Of a stretch of 64,000 nucleotides of DNA, positions 27,103-34,779 are shown in pieces. Positions within the stretch are counted from its first letter, which is position 1. Each line of letters begins with the position of its first letter. A program made the translations under genes and the position numbers. The notes under the pieces are model-generated. The model saw only the letters and a list, made by a program, of their open reading frames with translations. It had not been told where the DNA came from and searched no databases. Source of the stretch: Mycobacterium sp. EPa45. Lineage in GTDB: Bacteria > Actinomycetota > Actinomycetes > Mycobacteriales > Mycobacteriaceae. Location of the stretch: assembly GCF_001021385.1 (NCBI RefSeq), contig NZ_CP011773.1, positions 5,394,001 to 5,458,000 of the forward strand, read 5' to 3'.

Positions 27103-28242
27103 ATGGACTTCACCGATACCCCCGACGAGGCGGACTTCCGGGCGCGGTTGCGCACGTGGCTTGCCGCGCACGCCGCCGAGGCTCAGGTGCCCGACGATCC
27201 CGGCGCGCGTGCCGATGCGGCCAACGCGTGGCACCACACGTTGTACGAGGCCGGCTACATCGGCCTGTCCTTTCCCACCGAGTACGGCGGTCACGGTTTG
27301 TCACCGATGTATGAGGCGATCCTCAACGACGAACTCGGCCGCGCCGGCGCACCGCCGATCGAAGGCGTCGGCCATCTGTCGAACGCGTTGCGGCTGTTCG
27401 GATCCGATCGACAGCGCACCGAGTTGCTACCGGGCCTGCTCTCCGGAGCCGTTCGCTGGTGTCAGGGGTTCAGCGAACCGGAGGCCGGGTCGGATCTGGC
27501 CAGCCTGCGGACCAAGGCCGAGTTGATCGACGTCGACGGCCGACCGACGTTCCGGGTGAACGGCCGCAAGATCTGGACGAGTTTCGCCGCTGTCGCCGAC
27601 TGGTGCTTCCTGCTGTGCCGCACCGAGCCCGACGCGGCCAAGCACGCGGGAATCTCGGTGCTGCTGGTGCCCATGTCGACCGAGGGCATCGACGTTGCGC
27701 CCATCGTCAACGCGGCCCGCAACCGTGAGTTCGCCGAAGTCACCTTCACCGACGTCGACGTGCCCGCGGAGAACCTACTCGGTGAACGTGGGCAGGGCTG
27801 GTCGATCGCCAACCAACTCCTGGCATATGAACGCGGCCCCAGTGACATCAACTGGATCAGCCGCCTTGCCGTTCAGCTCCGGGCGCTCGAGGAGGACGTG
27901 CGCGCGGGACGGGTGCCGGATACCGCCGTCGCGCGAGCGAAGCTCGGTGAGGCGTACACCGAATTGCGCGCGCTCCAGGTCAAGGTTCAGCGGTCGCTGA
28001 CCGAACGCGTCAACGGCGCGCTGCCCGGAGCCGAGGGCTCAGTGGACAAGCTGCTCATGGCTCGGGCCGACCAGGCTTTCGGCCACACGATGATGGATTT
28101 GCGCGCAGCCGCACCGCTGCTGAACGAGGGCCTGGAATGGGACCTATACGTATGGTCTCGAGCCGCGGGCATCTACGGCGGTACCGCTCAAATCCAGCGC
28201 AACATCGTCGCCCAACGGGTGCTGGGGCTCCCCCGCAGCTAG
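27103..28242 (+). CDS. Acyl-CoA dehydrogenase, alpha-type subunit
   Basis: This 379-residue acyl-CoA dehydrogenase starts at the ATG at 27103 just after GGAGGACC; the upstream in-frame extension overlaps the previous gene and is not supported. It has WCQGFSEPEAGSDLASL and, at the C-terminus, GIYGGTAQIQRNIVAQRVLGLPR, where YGGT stands at the medium-chain glutamate position, so the base is elsewhere. It is the partner of the preceding beta-type subunit. Its stop overlaps the stop of the convergent small gene by 4 bases. Confidence 0.9.
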   Translation: MDFTDTPDEADFRARLRTWLAAHAAEAQVPDDPGARADAANAWHHTLYEAGYIGLSFPTEYGGHGLSPMYEAILNDELGRAGAPPIEGVGHLSNALRLFGSDRQRTELLPGLLSGAVRWCQGFSEPEAGSDLASLRTKAELIDVDGRPTFRVNGRKIWTSFAAVADWCFLLCRTEPDAAKHAGISVLLVPMSTEGIDVAPIVNAARNREFAEVTFTDVDVPAENLLGERGQGWSIANQLLAYERGPSDINWISRLAVQLRALEEDVRAGRVPDTAVARAKLGEAYTELRALQVKVQRSLTERVNGALPGAEGSVDKLLMARADQAFGHTMMDLRAAAPLLNEGLEWDLYVWSRAAGIYGGTAQIQRNIVAQRVLGLPRS

Positions 28243-28439
28243 TCCGGAGCGGTCATCCGCGCGTAGGACTCCTTGAGGGCCGCAAGCCGGCGCTCCGCGA
28301 TCTCATCGCCGCCGCCGTCCGCCAGCGTTGCGGTGACCTGCTCGATCTCGGCGGCCAGCCGTTCGGCGGCCTCGCTCTTGGTGAGCAAGTCCTGATCCGC
28401 CCAGTCGTCGTGCGGAATGCGGTCCTTCGGATCCATCAC
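28239..28439 (-). CDS. Small charged helical protein, unknown function
   Basis: This 66-residue protein is predicted helical: LLTKSEAAERLAAEIEQVTATL and a second helix EIAERRLAALKESYARM look like a short coiled coil or helical hairpin. GTG at 28439 or ATG at 28436 follow GGAGAG at suitable distance. It is divergent from the amidohydrolase gene with dyad site G between, and it overlaps the convergent dehydrogenase by 4 bases. I do not recognise a family. The good Shine-Dalgarno and its own dyad-bearing promoter make it likely to be real. Confidence 0.65.
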   Translation of the reverse strand: MMDPKDRIPHDDWADQDLLTKSEAAERLAAEIEQVTATLADGGGDEIAERRLAALKESYARMTAPD

Positions 28440-28475
28440 GTTGTCTCTCCACCGCCCGCGGCGGTATAGTCAATT

Positions 28476-28498
28476 GTGCATCTGGTGTTTAATTGTTC
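28476..28498. promoter_or_regulatory. Recurrent dyad, site G (GTGCA-N13-TGTTC)
   Basis: The right arm is perfect and the left arm matches 3 of 5, with the same CAATTGTGCA left flank as site E. It lies about 37-39 bases from the starts of both divergent genes. Its right arm is also half of a separate perfect inverted repeat (28492-28509). Confidence 0.56.
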
Positions 28499-28509
28499 AT
28501 TCGAACAAT
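28492..28509. repeat. Perfect 7-bp inverted repeat ATTGTTC-N4-GAACAAT
   Basis: This 18-base dyad with a 4-base spacer lies upstream of the amidohydrolase gene and overlaps site G. It uses the same GTTC/GAAC half-sites in inverted order, so it may be a second binding mode of the same regulator or the site of another. Function is inferred. Confidence 0.5.
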
Positions 28510-28537
28510 ACAGGCGAAGGAAGCTGGGGACCAAGCG

Positions 28538-29833
28538 ATGCCGCTGCAACCGTCGATGAAGCTGTTGTCCGTTGACGACCATCTCATCGAGCCGCCCCAC
28601 GTCTGGGCGGACCGCCTGCCGAAGAAGTACCTTCACGACGGCCCCCGCATCGTCGAATTCCCTCGCGACGGCGCGCCACCGGTTCAGCAATGGGTGTACG
28701 AGGGCCGGTCGTACCCGAACATCGGATTGAACGCTGTTGCCGGTAAGTCACCCGAGGAGTTCGGCGTCGACCCGGTTCGCTACACCGAGATGATCCCCGG
28801 CTGCTACGACCCCAAGGCTCGGCTCGTCGACATGGATGTCGATGGCGTTCACGCCATGCTGTGTTTCCCGTCGTTCCCCCGGTTCTGCGGCACCGTGTTC
28901 CTGGAAGGCACCGACAAGGACCTGGCGCTGCTCTCGGTACAGGCGTGGAACGATTTCTCGCTCGACGAATGGTGCGCGACCGATCCCGCCCGCTTCATCC
29001 CGATGGCGATCACACCGCTATGGGATGTGGAACTCATGGTCGCCGAGATCGAACGTGTCGCGGCCAAGGGGGCGCGAGCCGTGGGACTGCCCGACAACCC
29101 GATGAACCTGAAATTGCCCAGTTACCACACCACGCACTGGGATCCGGTCTGGTCCGCGCTCGAGGAGACCAACCTGACCGCCGTGATGCACTTCGGGTCG
29201 GGCGGCATGCCGCCGGCCACTTCGCCCGAGGCGCCGTTCGCCGTGATGGTCACGCTCATGGGGACGACGTCCATGGCGGCCGCCATCGAATTGGTGTTCT
29301 CGCCGGTGTTCCACAAGCACCCGAATCTCAAGGTCGCCTTTTCCGAGGGCGGAGTCGGCTGGATGCCGTACCTCGTCGAGCGCGCCGACTATGTGTGGCG
29401 TAAACACAAGTTCTATCAGAACATCCATCCGGATGTGCCACCGTCGGAGTTGTTCCACCGCAACATCTCTGGTTGCTTCATCGAGGACGAGGTCGGCATG
29501 GCGATGCGCCATCAGATCGGAATCGACAACATCACATGGGAGTGCGACTATCCGCACTCGGACTCGTTCTGGCCCAAGAGCCGCGCACGTGCCGAGGAGA
29601 TGCTTGCCGATGTTCCCGACGAAGACGCCGCCAAGATTGTCGAACTGAATGCCCGGCGTTGGTATGCGTTCCCCGAGGAGGGCTTCAAATCCTGCACTGC
29701 CGACTCGGGCTGGCGACCCAACGACGGCCAACCCCTGGGCTACGACTACGACGCGGACATGGCCGAGCACGGCGGCATCAACAACGAGCAGTTCGTCAAC
29801 AATCTGGCTCAGCAGATGACGAATAAGGAGTGA
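28538..29833 (+). CDS. Amidohydrolase-2 family metal-dependent hydrolase
   Basis: This 431-residue paralogue of the protein at 2904-4223 has VDDHLIEPP at the same N-terminal position (Asp13-Asp14-His15), MHFGSGGMP, SEGGVGWMPYL and CDYPHSDSFWP as candidate metal loops. The ATG at 28538 (MPLQPSMKLL) follows GGGGA; the upstream extension falls in the dyad region and is rejected. It is the only gene of its rightward unit. Its end overlaps the end of the convergent adenylyl cyclase gene by 38 bases. Two diverged copies under the same putative operator suggest two related hydrolytic or decarboxylation steps. Confidence 0.86.
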   Translation: MPLQPSMKLLSVDDHLIEPPHVWADRLPKKYLHDGPRIVEFPRDGAPPVQQWVYEGRSYPNIGLNAVAGKSPEEFGVDPVRYTEMIPGCYDPKARLVDMDVDGVHAMLCFPSFPRFCGTVFLEGTDKDLALLSVQAWNDFSLDEWCATDPARFIPMAITPLWDVELMVAEIERVAAKGARAVGLPDNPMNLKLPSYHTTHWDPVWSALEETNLTAVMHFGSGGMPPATSPEAPFAVMVTLMGTTSMAAAIELVFSPVFHKHPNLKVAFSEGGVGWMPYLVERADYVWRKHKFYQNIHPDVPPSELFHRNISGCFIEDEVGMAMRHQIGIDNITWECDYPHSDSFWPKSRARAEEMLADVPDEDAAKIVELNARRWYAFPEEGFKSCTADSGWRPNDGQPLGYDYDADMAEHGGINNEQFVNNLAQQMTNKE

Positions 29834-31310
29834 TCGGGTAGGCGATCTCTGTCGGGCTCGAACGCCCACGCAGACAACGGCTCTCCGCAACGCGCCACCG
29901 TGACACCTCATCCGCCCCTGCGCGGCGCAGCGCGGCCCCGGATGCGGCGATACCGCCCGCCCCCTTGGCGACTTCACTCAGCCTGGCCGCCTCGTTCACC
30001 GGGTCGCCCATCACCGTGTACTCGTAGCGGCGCGGATCGCCCACGTTTCCCGCAACGACCACCCCCGCAGAAACGCCGATGCCGGCTGATAAGTGTTGAG
30101 AGCCGGCGCCCAACGCGGCTGCGAGCTGCCGGGCCGCGGCTAGCGCGTCGCCGGCTGGATCCGGAGTCGCCTCTGGCGCACCGAAGACCGCAAGTATGGC
30201 ATCGCCCAGGAACTTGTTGACCCATCCGCGATGTCGCTCGACCACGTCGACGGCGACGACAAAGAATTCGTTGAGCCGGCCAACGAACTCCTGCGGCCCG
30301 ACGTCTGAAGCCAGCCGCGTCGAGCCGATGACATCGACGAAAACAACTGCCACGTCGCAGCTGACGCCGCCCATCACCGGGTCCGACTCACTTTGCTCGG
30401 CCAGCCGTGCGACATCCCGGCCGACCTGACGGCCGAAGATGTCGCGCAGGCGTTCGCGCTCGCGCAGGCCGCCTGCCATCGAGTTGAAACCGGCTTGCAG
30501 CAGGCCAAGTTCGGAGGCGTCGAACACCGGCACCCTCGCGTCGTAGTCACCGCGGCCGATGCGGTCCATCCCTTTGCGCACCGCTTCGATCGGTTCGGCG
30601 TTGGTAGCAGCGGTGAAGACAGTGATGGTGAAACCGCTGACCACCGCTGCGCCGCCGAGTGCCAGCACCACCGCAGCGAGCCGATCACCCGGATAGTCGA
30701 CGACGAGGGCACTGACGGCGACAAGCAAGACCATCAGCAGCGGGACACCGGTACCGACCGCCCAAGCCGCGACTGCCCGCATCCGCAGGCCGGGTCGGCG
30801 TGGTCGGGTCGGCGGATGCGTGGTGAGGACCGGGGCCACGAACGGGCGCAACACTCTCGTGCACCACCAGTACGTCAACGTCGCGGTGACGATGCTTCCG
30901 AGCAGCGTCGAGATACCCAAGGTTGCGGCCAGCCAGGGTCTTTCGATGTTGACCGCGACCAGCAGCACACTCGCAGCGGTCCACACGACGGCATTGATCG
31001 ACGTCAACCGGATCGGCGTCCTCACCAGCGCACTGTGGCGCACTGCCGTGGTGGCTACGGTGGGAACCGTCACCGCGAGTAGCCCGCAGGCACACCCGAT
31101 CGGCACGGCGACCATGGCATACAGCGCCGCGGCGATCACGTTGGCACGAAGGACCGTCGGGTCGCTGAGCGCGGCGCCGGTGGGAAGTCCTCGTGAAGCC
31201 ATCACACCGATCACCGATGCGCCGAGCATGCTGGGCACGAGCGCACCGATGGCCAAAGCCGTCCGGGTGCCCGGGTTGACCGCGAATTCCCGCCCGGGCC
31301 AGACCTTCAT
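29796..31310 (-). CDS. Membrane adenylyl cyclase (six helices, HAMP, class III)
   Basis: This 504-residue protein has six predicted membrane helices (about 17-38, 56-80, 104-122, 128-150, 179-203, 212-233), a HAMP linker (about 234-287) and a class III nucleotide cyclase domain (about 313-485). Catalytic residues are visible: metal Asp326 (FVDVIGST) and Asp370 (NKFLGDA), adenine-selecting Lys366 and Asp436 (VMGDPVNEAARL), and Asn439/Arg443. The architecture matches the Rv1318c-Rv1320c/Rv3645 group of mycobacterial adenylyl cyclases. The ATG at 31310 lies 4 bases after the SMP-30 stop, making it the last gene of a catabolic operon. Confidence 0.92.
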   Translation of the reverse strand: MKVWPGREFAVNPGTRTALAIGALVPSMLGASVIGVMASRGLPTGAALSDPTVLRANVIAAALYAMVAVPIGCACGLLAVTVPTVATTAVRHSALVRTPIRLTSINAVVWTAASVLLVAVNIERPWLAATLGISTLLGSIVTATLTYWWCTRVLRPFVAPVLTTHPPTRPRRPGLRMRAVAAWAVGTGVPLLMVLLVAVSALVVDYPGDRLAAVVLALGGAAVVSGFTITVFTAATNAEPIEAVRKGMDRIGRGDYDARVPVFDASELGLLQAGFNSMAGGLRERERLRDIFGRQVGRDVARLAEQSESDPVMGGVSCDVAVVFVDVIGSTRLASDVGPQEFVGRLNEFFVVAVDVVERHRGWVNKFLGDAILAVFGAPEATPDPAGDALAAARQLAAALGAGSQHLSAGIGVSAGVVVAGNVGDPRRYEYTVMGDPVNEAARLSEVAKGAGGIAASGAALRRAGADEVSRWRVAESRCLRGRSSPTEIAYPITPYSSSAEPDC

Positions 31311-31314
31311 CGGT

Positions 31315-32253
31315 TCAGCTCGGGATCGTGACTGCGGCACGCCAGTCGTCCACAGCGACCAGGCGCCCGGACGACGCCAATGTGAGATACAGGGTGTGCT
31401 CGTCGGTACTGAGCGTCATATTCGTGGTCATCGGATCGTCGGTGGTGATCGCGCCGAGTAGCCGCCCTGCCGCCGAAAACACGGTCACCCCACCGGCTCC
31501 GAGTGTGGCGACCACGATCGTGCCGTCACCAGCGACGCACAGTCCGTCCGCGCCACCGACGTTCAGCGGGCCACCGCTCGGCACAGTCGCCAGCCCGCGC
31601 GCTCCCGCCACGCGCCCCGGCTCCGACAGCCGAAATTCCCATACCCGCCTGGTTCTGGTTTCAGCGACATAGACTAGCGACCCGTCCGGTGACAACGCGA
31701 CGCCGTTCGGCATCTCCAGGGGATAGACGACTTCGGTCAGCCGGCCATCGGCGGTGCCATAAAGCAATCCGGTGAGAGCGCGGGTTCGCCCGTGTGTCGT
31801 CCCGCCGTCAGTCAGGTAGAAGCCGCCGTCGCGGTCGACACATACATCGCTGGGACGGACCAACGGTAGGACGCGGCCGTCGCGGGTGACGAACTCGGTC
31901 GCCAGGGTCCGAACCTCCCCACCCGGGGTGACGATCTGCACCTGCGGGGTCATCGGCTCCGTGGCCGGTCCGACCGGACGGAACAGCTGCGCACAGCCGT
32001 CGAAATCGTAGGGCCACGGTCCGATCCCGAACGTCGATCCGCCGTTCTGGCATACCACGAACCGCCCGTCGGGCAGTTGAGCGACGCCGTTGGGGCCGCC
32101 CCCGACGCTGCCGATCACTTCGATTGCGCCATCGGGCCACACTCGCGAGAGCCGTCCGACGGCCATCTCGGACAGCACCACCGATCCGTCCGGGAGCGCG
32201 ATGGGACTCTCCGGAAAAGCCAGACCCTCTGCGACACAGCGCATGCCGGTCAT
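31315..32253 (-). CDS. SMP-30/gluconolactonase-like beta-propeller hydrolase
   Basis: This 312-residue SMP-30/LRE-family six-bladed propeller is probably a lactonase. It has repeating GTV-type strands and the family loops: FPESPIALPDGSVVLSE near the start, NGVAQLPDG, RPSDVCVDRDGGFYLTD, PNGVALSPDGSLVYVAET, and GGADGLCVAGDG. Metal-binding Glu (FPESP), Asn (PNGVA) and Asp (DGLC) are present. ATG at 32253 overlaps the NTF2 stop as TGATG. It could open a lactone produced by Baeyer-Villiger or other ring oxidation, with SDRs in the same operon producing the precursor. Confidence 0.85.
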   Translation of the reverse strand: MTGMRCVAEGLAFPESPIALPDGSVVLSEMAVGRLSRVWPDGAIEVIGSVGGGPNGVAQLPDGRFVVCQNGGSTFGIGPWPYDFDGCAQLFRPVGPATEPMTPQVQIVTPGGEVRTLATEFVTRDGRVLPLVRPSDVCVDRDGGFYLTDGGTTHGRTRALTGLLYGTADGRLTEVVYPLEMPNGVALSPDGSLVYVAETRTRRVWEFRLSEPGRVAGARGLATVPSGGPLNVGGADGLCVAGDGTIVVATLGAGGVTVFSAAGRLLGAITTDDPMTTNMTLSTDEHTLYLTLASSGRLVAVDDWRAAVTIPS

Positions 32254-32765
32254 ATGAGTGACTTCCACCAATCGGCGAACTCGGGGTCGGCAAGCGGGAG
32301 GTCACCGACACCGACTTGGCTCTTCGGCCAGTTCGCCGCGGGCTGCGCGAGCGGCGACAGGTCGTGCGCGGTGCCGTACCACAGCCGATGTCGCCGGTGT
32401 GCGAACAGCCATCGCCCGTCCACCCGTTCATACTGATCGTCATATCTGATCAGTTGATCCACAAAGCCGTCCGCGCGAGTCTGCGCGTAGCAGTGCGCCC
32501 ACACCTGCCCGGTCGCATGGTCGTCGTCCAGGAGCTCGATGAGGTGATTGGCAACCAGGATCACAGCGAACAGGCTCCCCTCCAGACTGCCTGCCATCAA
32601 CCGGCGCAATCCGTCTGGGCCCACACCGAATTCGCCGAAGCGGGCCTGTGGGGAGAACAATTCCGCCATGCCGTCGATGTCGCGAGCCTCGATCGCGTTG
32701 GCATATCGCAATGGCAAGGCGCGGATCTCGTCACGGGCGAGAAGGGCGGTCATCGGATCGGGCAC
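32250..32765 (-). CDS. NTF2/SnoaL-like protein
   Basis: This 171-residue protein has the cone-shaped alpha+beta NTF2 fold pattern: an N-terminal helix LLARDEIRALPLRYANAIEARDIDGMAELFS, then strands including GQVWAHCYAQTR and YERVDGRWLFAHRRHRLWYG. SnoaL-like members act as dehydratases, isomerases or ring cyclases, often on steroid-like ketones. GTG at 32765 follows the SDR stop by 3 bases (ATG at 32753 is an alternative), and its stop overlaps the SMP-30 start. Two further NTF2-like proteins occur in the cluster (46788 and 56095). Confidence 0.8.
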   Translation of the reverse strand: MPDPMTALLARDEIRALPLRYANAIEARDIDGMAELFSPQARFGEFGVGPDGLRRLMAGSLEGSLFAVILVANHLIELLDDDHATGQVWAHCYAQTRADGFVDQLIRYDDQYERVDGRWLFAHRRHRLWYGTAHDLSPLAQPAANWPKSQVGVGDLPLADPEFADWWKSLI

Positions 32766-32768
32766 AGC

Positions 32769-33554
32769 TCAACCCCCCGTTACGTTGATGTCCTGGCCGG
32801 TGATCGCCGATGAGGCGTCGGATGCCAGCCACATCGACACCTCGGCGACCTCGTCAGGTTGGACCAGCCTGCCGATCTTGTTCAGCGCGGCCAGGCGCTG
32901 CCTGAGTTCACCGGGGTCGATGTCCTCCTCACGCGCACGGCGCCCGACATAGTTGTCGAACAACTCACCGGCCACGCTTCCGATCACGAGCGTGTTGACC
33001 CGGATTCCGCTCGGCCCGACCTCGAGCGCGAGCGTCTGGGCCAACGCGCTCAGGCCCAGCTTGGCGGCTGCGTAATGTGCTTTGCGCGGCTGGACGATGC
33101 GTGCCGCAGCTGACGACATGAATTGGATGTTCCCGTGTCGAGCTTCGATCATGCTTTGGCACAGCGCTTCTCGCGTCAGCACCATGGGTGCTACCAAGTT
33201 CGTCGCGAGCACATCCTGCCAATTGTCGACGGTCGCCTCCGACACCGGCTGGTCGGTGCCGGGCACCGCGGCATTGTTGATGAGAACATCGAGACGTCCC
33301 CAACGTTCCATCACGCCGGCCACCAGCTCGCGACATTGCTGCTCGTCGCGGATGTCGACGACGTGAGTGGACGCCGCCCCACCCTCCTCGGCGATCGCAC
33401 CCGCGGTGATGGCGAGTTCATCGCGCCTGCGGGCGACCAGAGCGACGTTCGCGCCGTGTCGTGCATACCGTCGGGCGAGGACACGACCGATGCCGCCGCT
33501 GGCACCGGTGATCACCACGGTCTGCCCCGAGAAGTCGGCGCTCATCGACATCAT
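32769..33554 (-). CDS. Short-chain dehydrogenase/reductase
   Basis: This 261-residue classical SDR has TGASGGIGRVLARRYA, NNAAVPG, Ser in FMSSAAAR and YAAAK. C-terminal GQDINVTGG closes the fold. ATG at 33554 lies in an ATGATG whose TGA is the stop of the upstream SDR gene (4-base overlap), so I reject the longer upstream reading. Two SDRs are made in tandem, suggesting consecutive oxidation and reduction steps or a heteromer. Confidence 0.88.
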   Translation of the reverse strand: MMSMSADFSGQTVVITGASGGIGRVLARRYARHGANVALVARRRDELAITAGAIAEEGGAASTHVVDIRDEQQCRELVAGVMERWGRLDVLINNAAVPGTDQPVSEATVDNWQDVLATNLVAPMVLTREALCQSMIEARHGNIQFMSSAAARIVQPRKAHYAAAKLGLSALAQTLALEVGPSGIRVNTLVIGSVAGELFDNYVGRRAREEDIDPGELRQRLAALNKIGRLVQPDEVAEVSMWLASDASSAITGQDINVTGG

Positions 33555-34372
33555 CCGTCCAGCAGCATTTTCGCCATCGGCGTGCCTGCCGGGAAGGCCT
33601 CGGTGATCCCGGCGCTCAGATATCCCGAATCGGTGATCATCGTGATGCCGTTGACCACGGTCGCGGCATCGCTGCACAGGAACAACAGTGGGTAGGCCTG
33701 TTCCATCGGCGTCGCGGCCGTCACGCCGACCTTCTCTCGGTAGTCGGCACCGAAGTCCAGCCAGAGCTCGGCGTTCGCTTGTGCCAGCGGTGTGTCGGTG
33801 GGCCCGGGGCAGATGGCGTTGATGCGGATGCCGTCGGAGATGAAGGCCATGGCCTCCCGAGCGACGTAGGCACAGACCGCCTGTTTGGTGAACATGTAGT
33901 GCGCACACCCGTTGTCGACCGCCCATGACGCAGCGGCCTCGAAGTCGGTGATGTCGAGGAACTCGTTGAGTTGGGCCATGTTCGCGCGCCATGCCAGCCC
34001 GGCCGCCGACGAGATGAACCCGATCGCGGAGCCGCGCGGCAGCATGCCGCCGGCCTTGAGCCGGTCGATGAGATAGCGGTGTCCGATGAAGTTGATTCGT
34101 TCGATACCTACCCCGTCGGCAACACCGGCACAAGCCAGCACGGCATCGAGCCGGCCGCCGCACTCACCCACCGCCGCATCGATGCTCGCCGCGTCGGCGA
34201 GGTTGACATGGATTGCCCGCGCGCCGGGCAGGTCGACATCGGCGTAGTCCATCACCACGACCTCGGCGCCGGCGTCGACGGCCAACTGCGCGGCGGCATT
34301 GCCCATCCCCGTCGCACCGCCCACGACCAAGACGCGCTTACCGCGATAGGAAAAGGCGTCAAACAAACTCAC
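33551..34372 (-). CDS. Short-chain dehydrogenase/reductase (carbonyl reductase-like)
   Basis: This 273-residue SDR has the nucleotide motif VVGGATGMGNAAA, Ser in FISSAAGLAW and the catalytic YMFTK. An insertion of about 30 residues lies between the catalytic Ser and Tyr (RANMAQLNEFLDITDFEAAA), typical of 3-alpha-hydroxysteroid dehydrogenase/carbonyl reductase-type SDRs, which fits a cyclic ketone or alcohol substrate. GTG at 34372 follows GGGAG by 5 bases. It leads the five-gene leftward operon SDR, SDR, NTF2, SMP-30, cyclase, with dyad site H 59 bases upstream. Confidence 0.87.
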   Translation of the reverse strand: MSLFDAFSYRGKRVLVVGGATGMGNAAAQLAVDAGAEVVVMDYADVDLPGARAIHVNLADAASIDAAVGECGGRLDAVLACAGVADGVGIERINFIGHRYLIDRLKAGGMLPRGSAIGFISSAAGLAWRANMAQLNEFLDITDFEAAASWAVDNGCAHYMFTKQAVCAYVAREAMAFISDGIRINAICPGPTDTPLAQANAELWLDFGADYREKVGVTAATPMEQAYPLLFLCSDAATVVNGITMITDSGYLSAGITEAFPAGTPMAKMLLDG

Positions 34373-34431
34373 ATTGGCTCCCGAGGTGTCGTGGCCGCGG
34401 TGGCCGGCTTGGGTTTCAACCCTACACAAGG

Positions 34432-34454
34432 GTACATATTATGTACTGTTGTTT
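34432..34454. promoter_or_regulatory. Recurrent dyad, site H (GTACA-N13-TGTTT)
   Basis: It matches 8 of 10 arm positions. Its left part is itself a perfect palindrome, GTACATA-T-TATGTAC (34432-34446). It lies between the leftward SDR operon and the small membrane protein gene, ending 4 bases before the latter's ATG. Confidence 0.58.
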
Positions 34455-34458
34455 ATCT

Positions 34459-34779
34459 ATGAAAATCGCTCGCAGATACCAACAGGGACATGCGCTGCGG
34501 GTACAGCCTGCCCTGGCCACGTCGATCGGACTGGCGCATCTCATGTATCCGGCTGCCTTCGAGCCCCTCAACCGTGCGTTGGGCTTCCGGCGCAACACCC
34601 GTTGGCACGTCTACATCCACGGCCTGATTGAGATGTCGATCGGACTGCTGTCGGCTAGCTCAATGACGCGGAGGTTCGCCGTGTTGGTCGGCGCCGGATA
34701 CATCTTCTACCTGTCGAGCCACGCCGTGTCCGGTCGAATTGCCGCTAGGCTCGAGTCAGGGCTATCGGTAGGTACGTAG
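34459..34779 (+). CDS. Small membrane protein, unknown function
   Basis: This 106-residue protein has three likely membrane segments: around LATSIGLAHLMYPAAF, HGLIEMSIGLLSASSM and AVLVGAGYIFYLSSHAV. I do not recognise the family; DoxX-like small membrane proteins have a comparable layout. The ATG at 34459 is only 4 bases after site H; an in-frame ATG at 34441 would lie inside it. Either start implies a leaderless or very short leader mRNA, or the dyad here serves the leftward genes only. Its last 35 bases overlap the convergent P450. Confidence 0.65.
   Translation: MKIARRYQQGHALRVQPALATSIGLAHLMYPAAFEPLNRALGFRRNTRWHVYIHGLIEMSIGLLSASSMTRRFAVLVGAGYIFYLSSHAVSGRIAARLESGLSVGT

Noticed and set aside
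32769..34163. A 464-residue version of the SDR at 32769
   Set aside because: The extension runs through the upstream SDR gene in another frame; the ATG at 33554 overlaps that gene's stop as expected for coupling.
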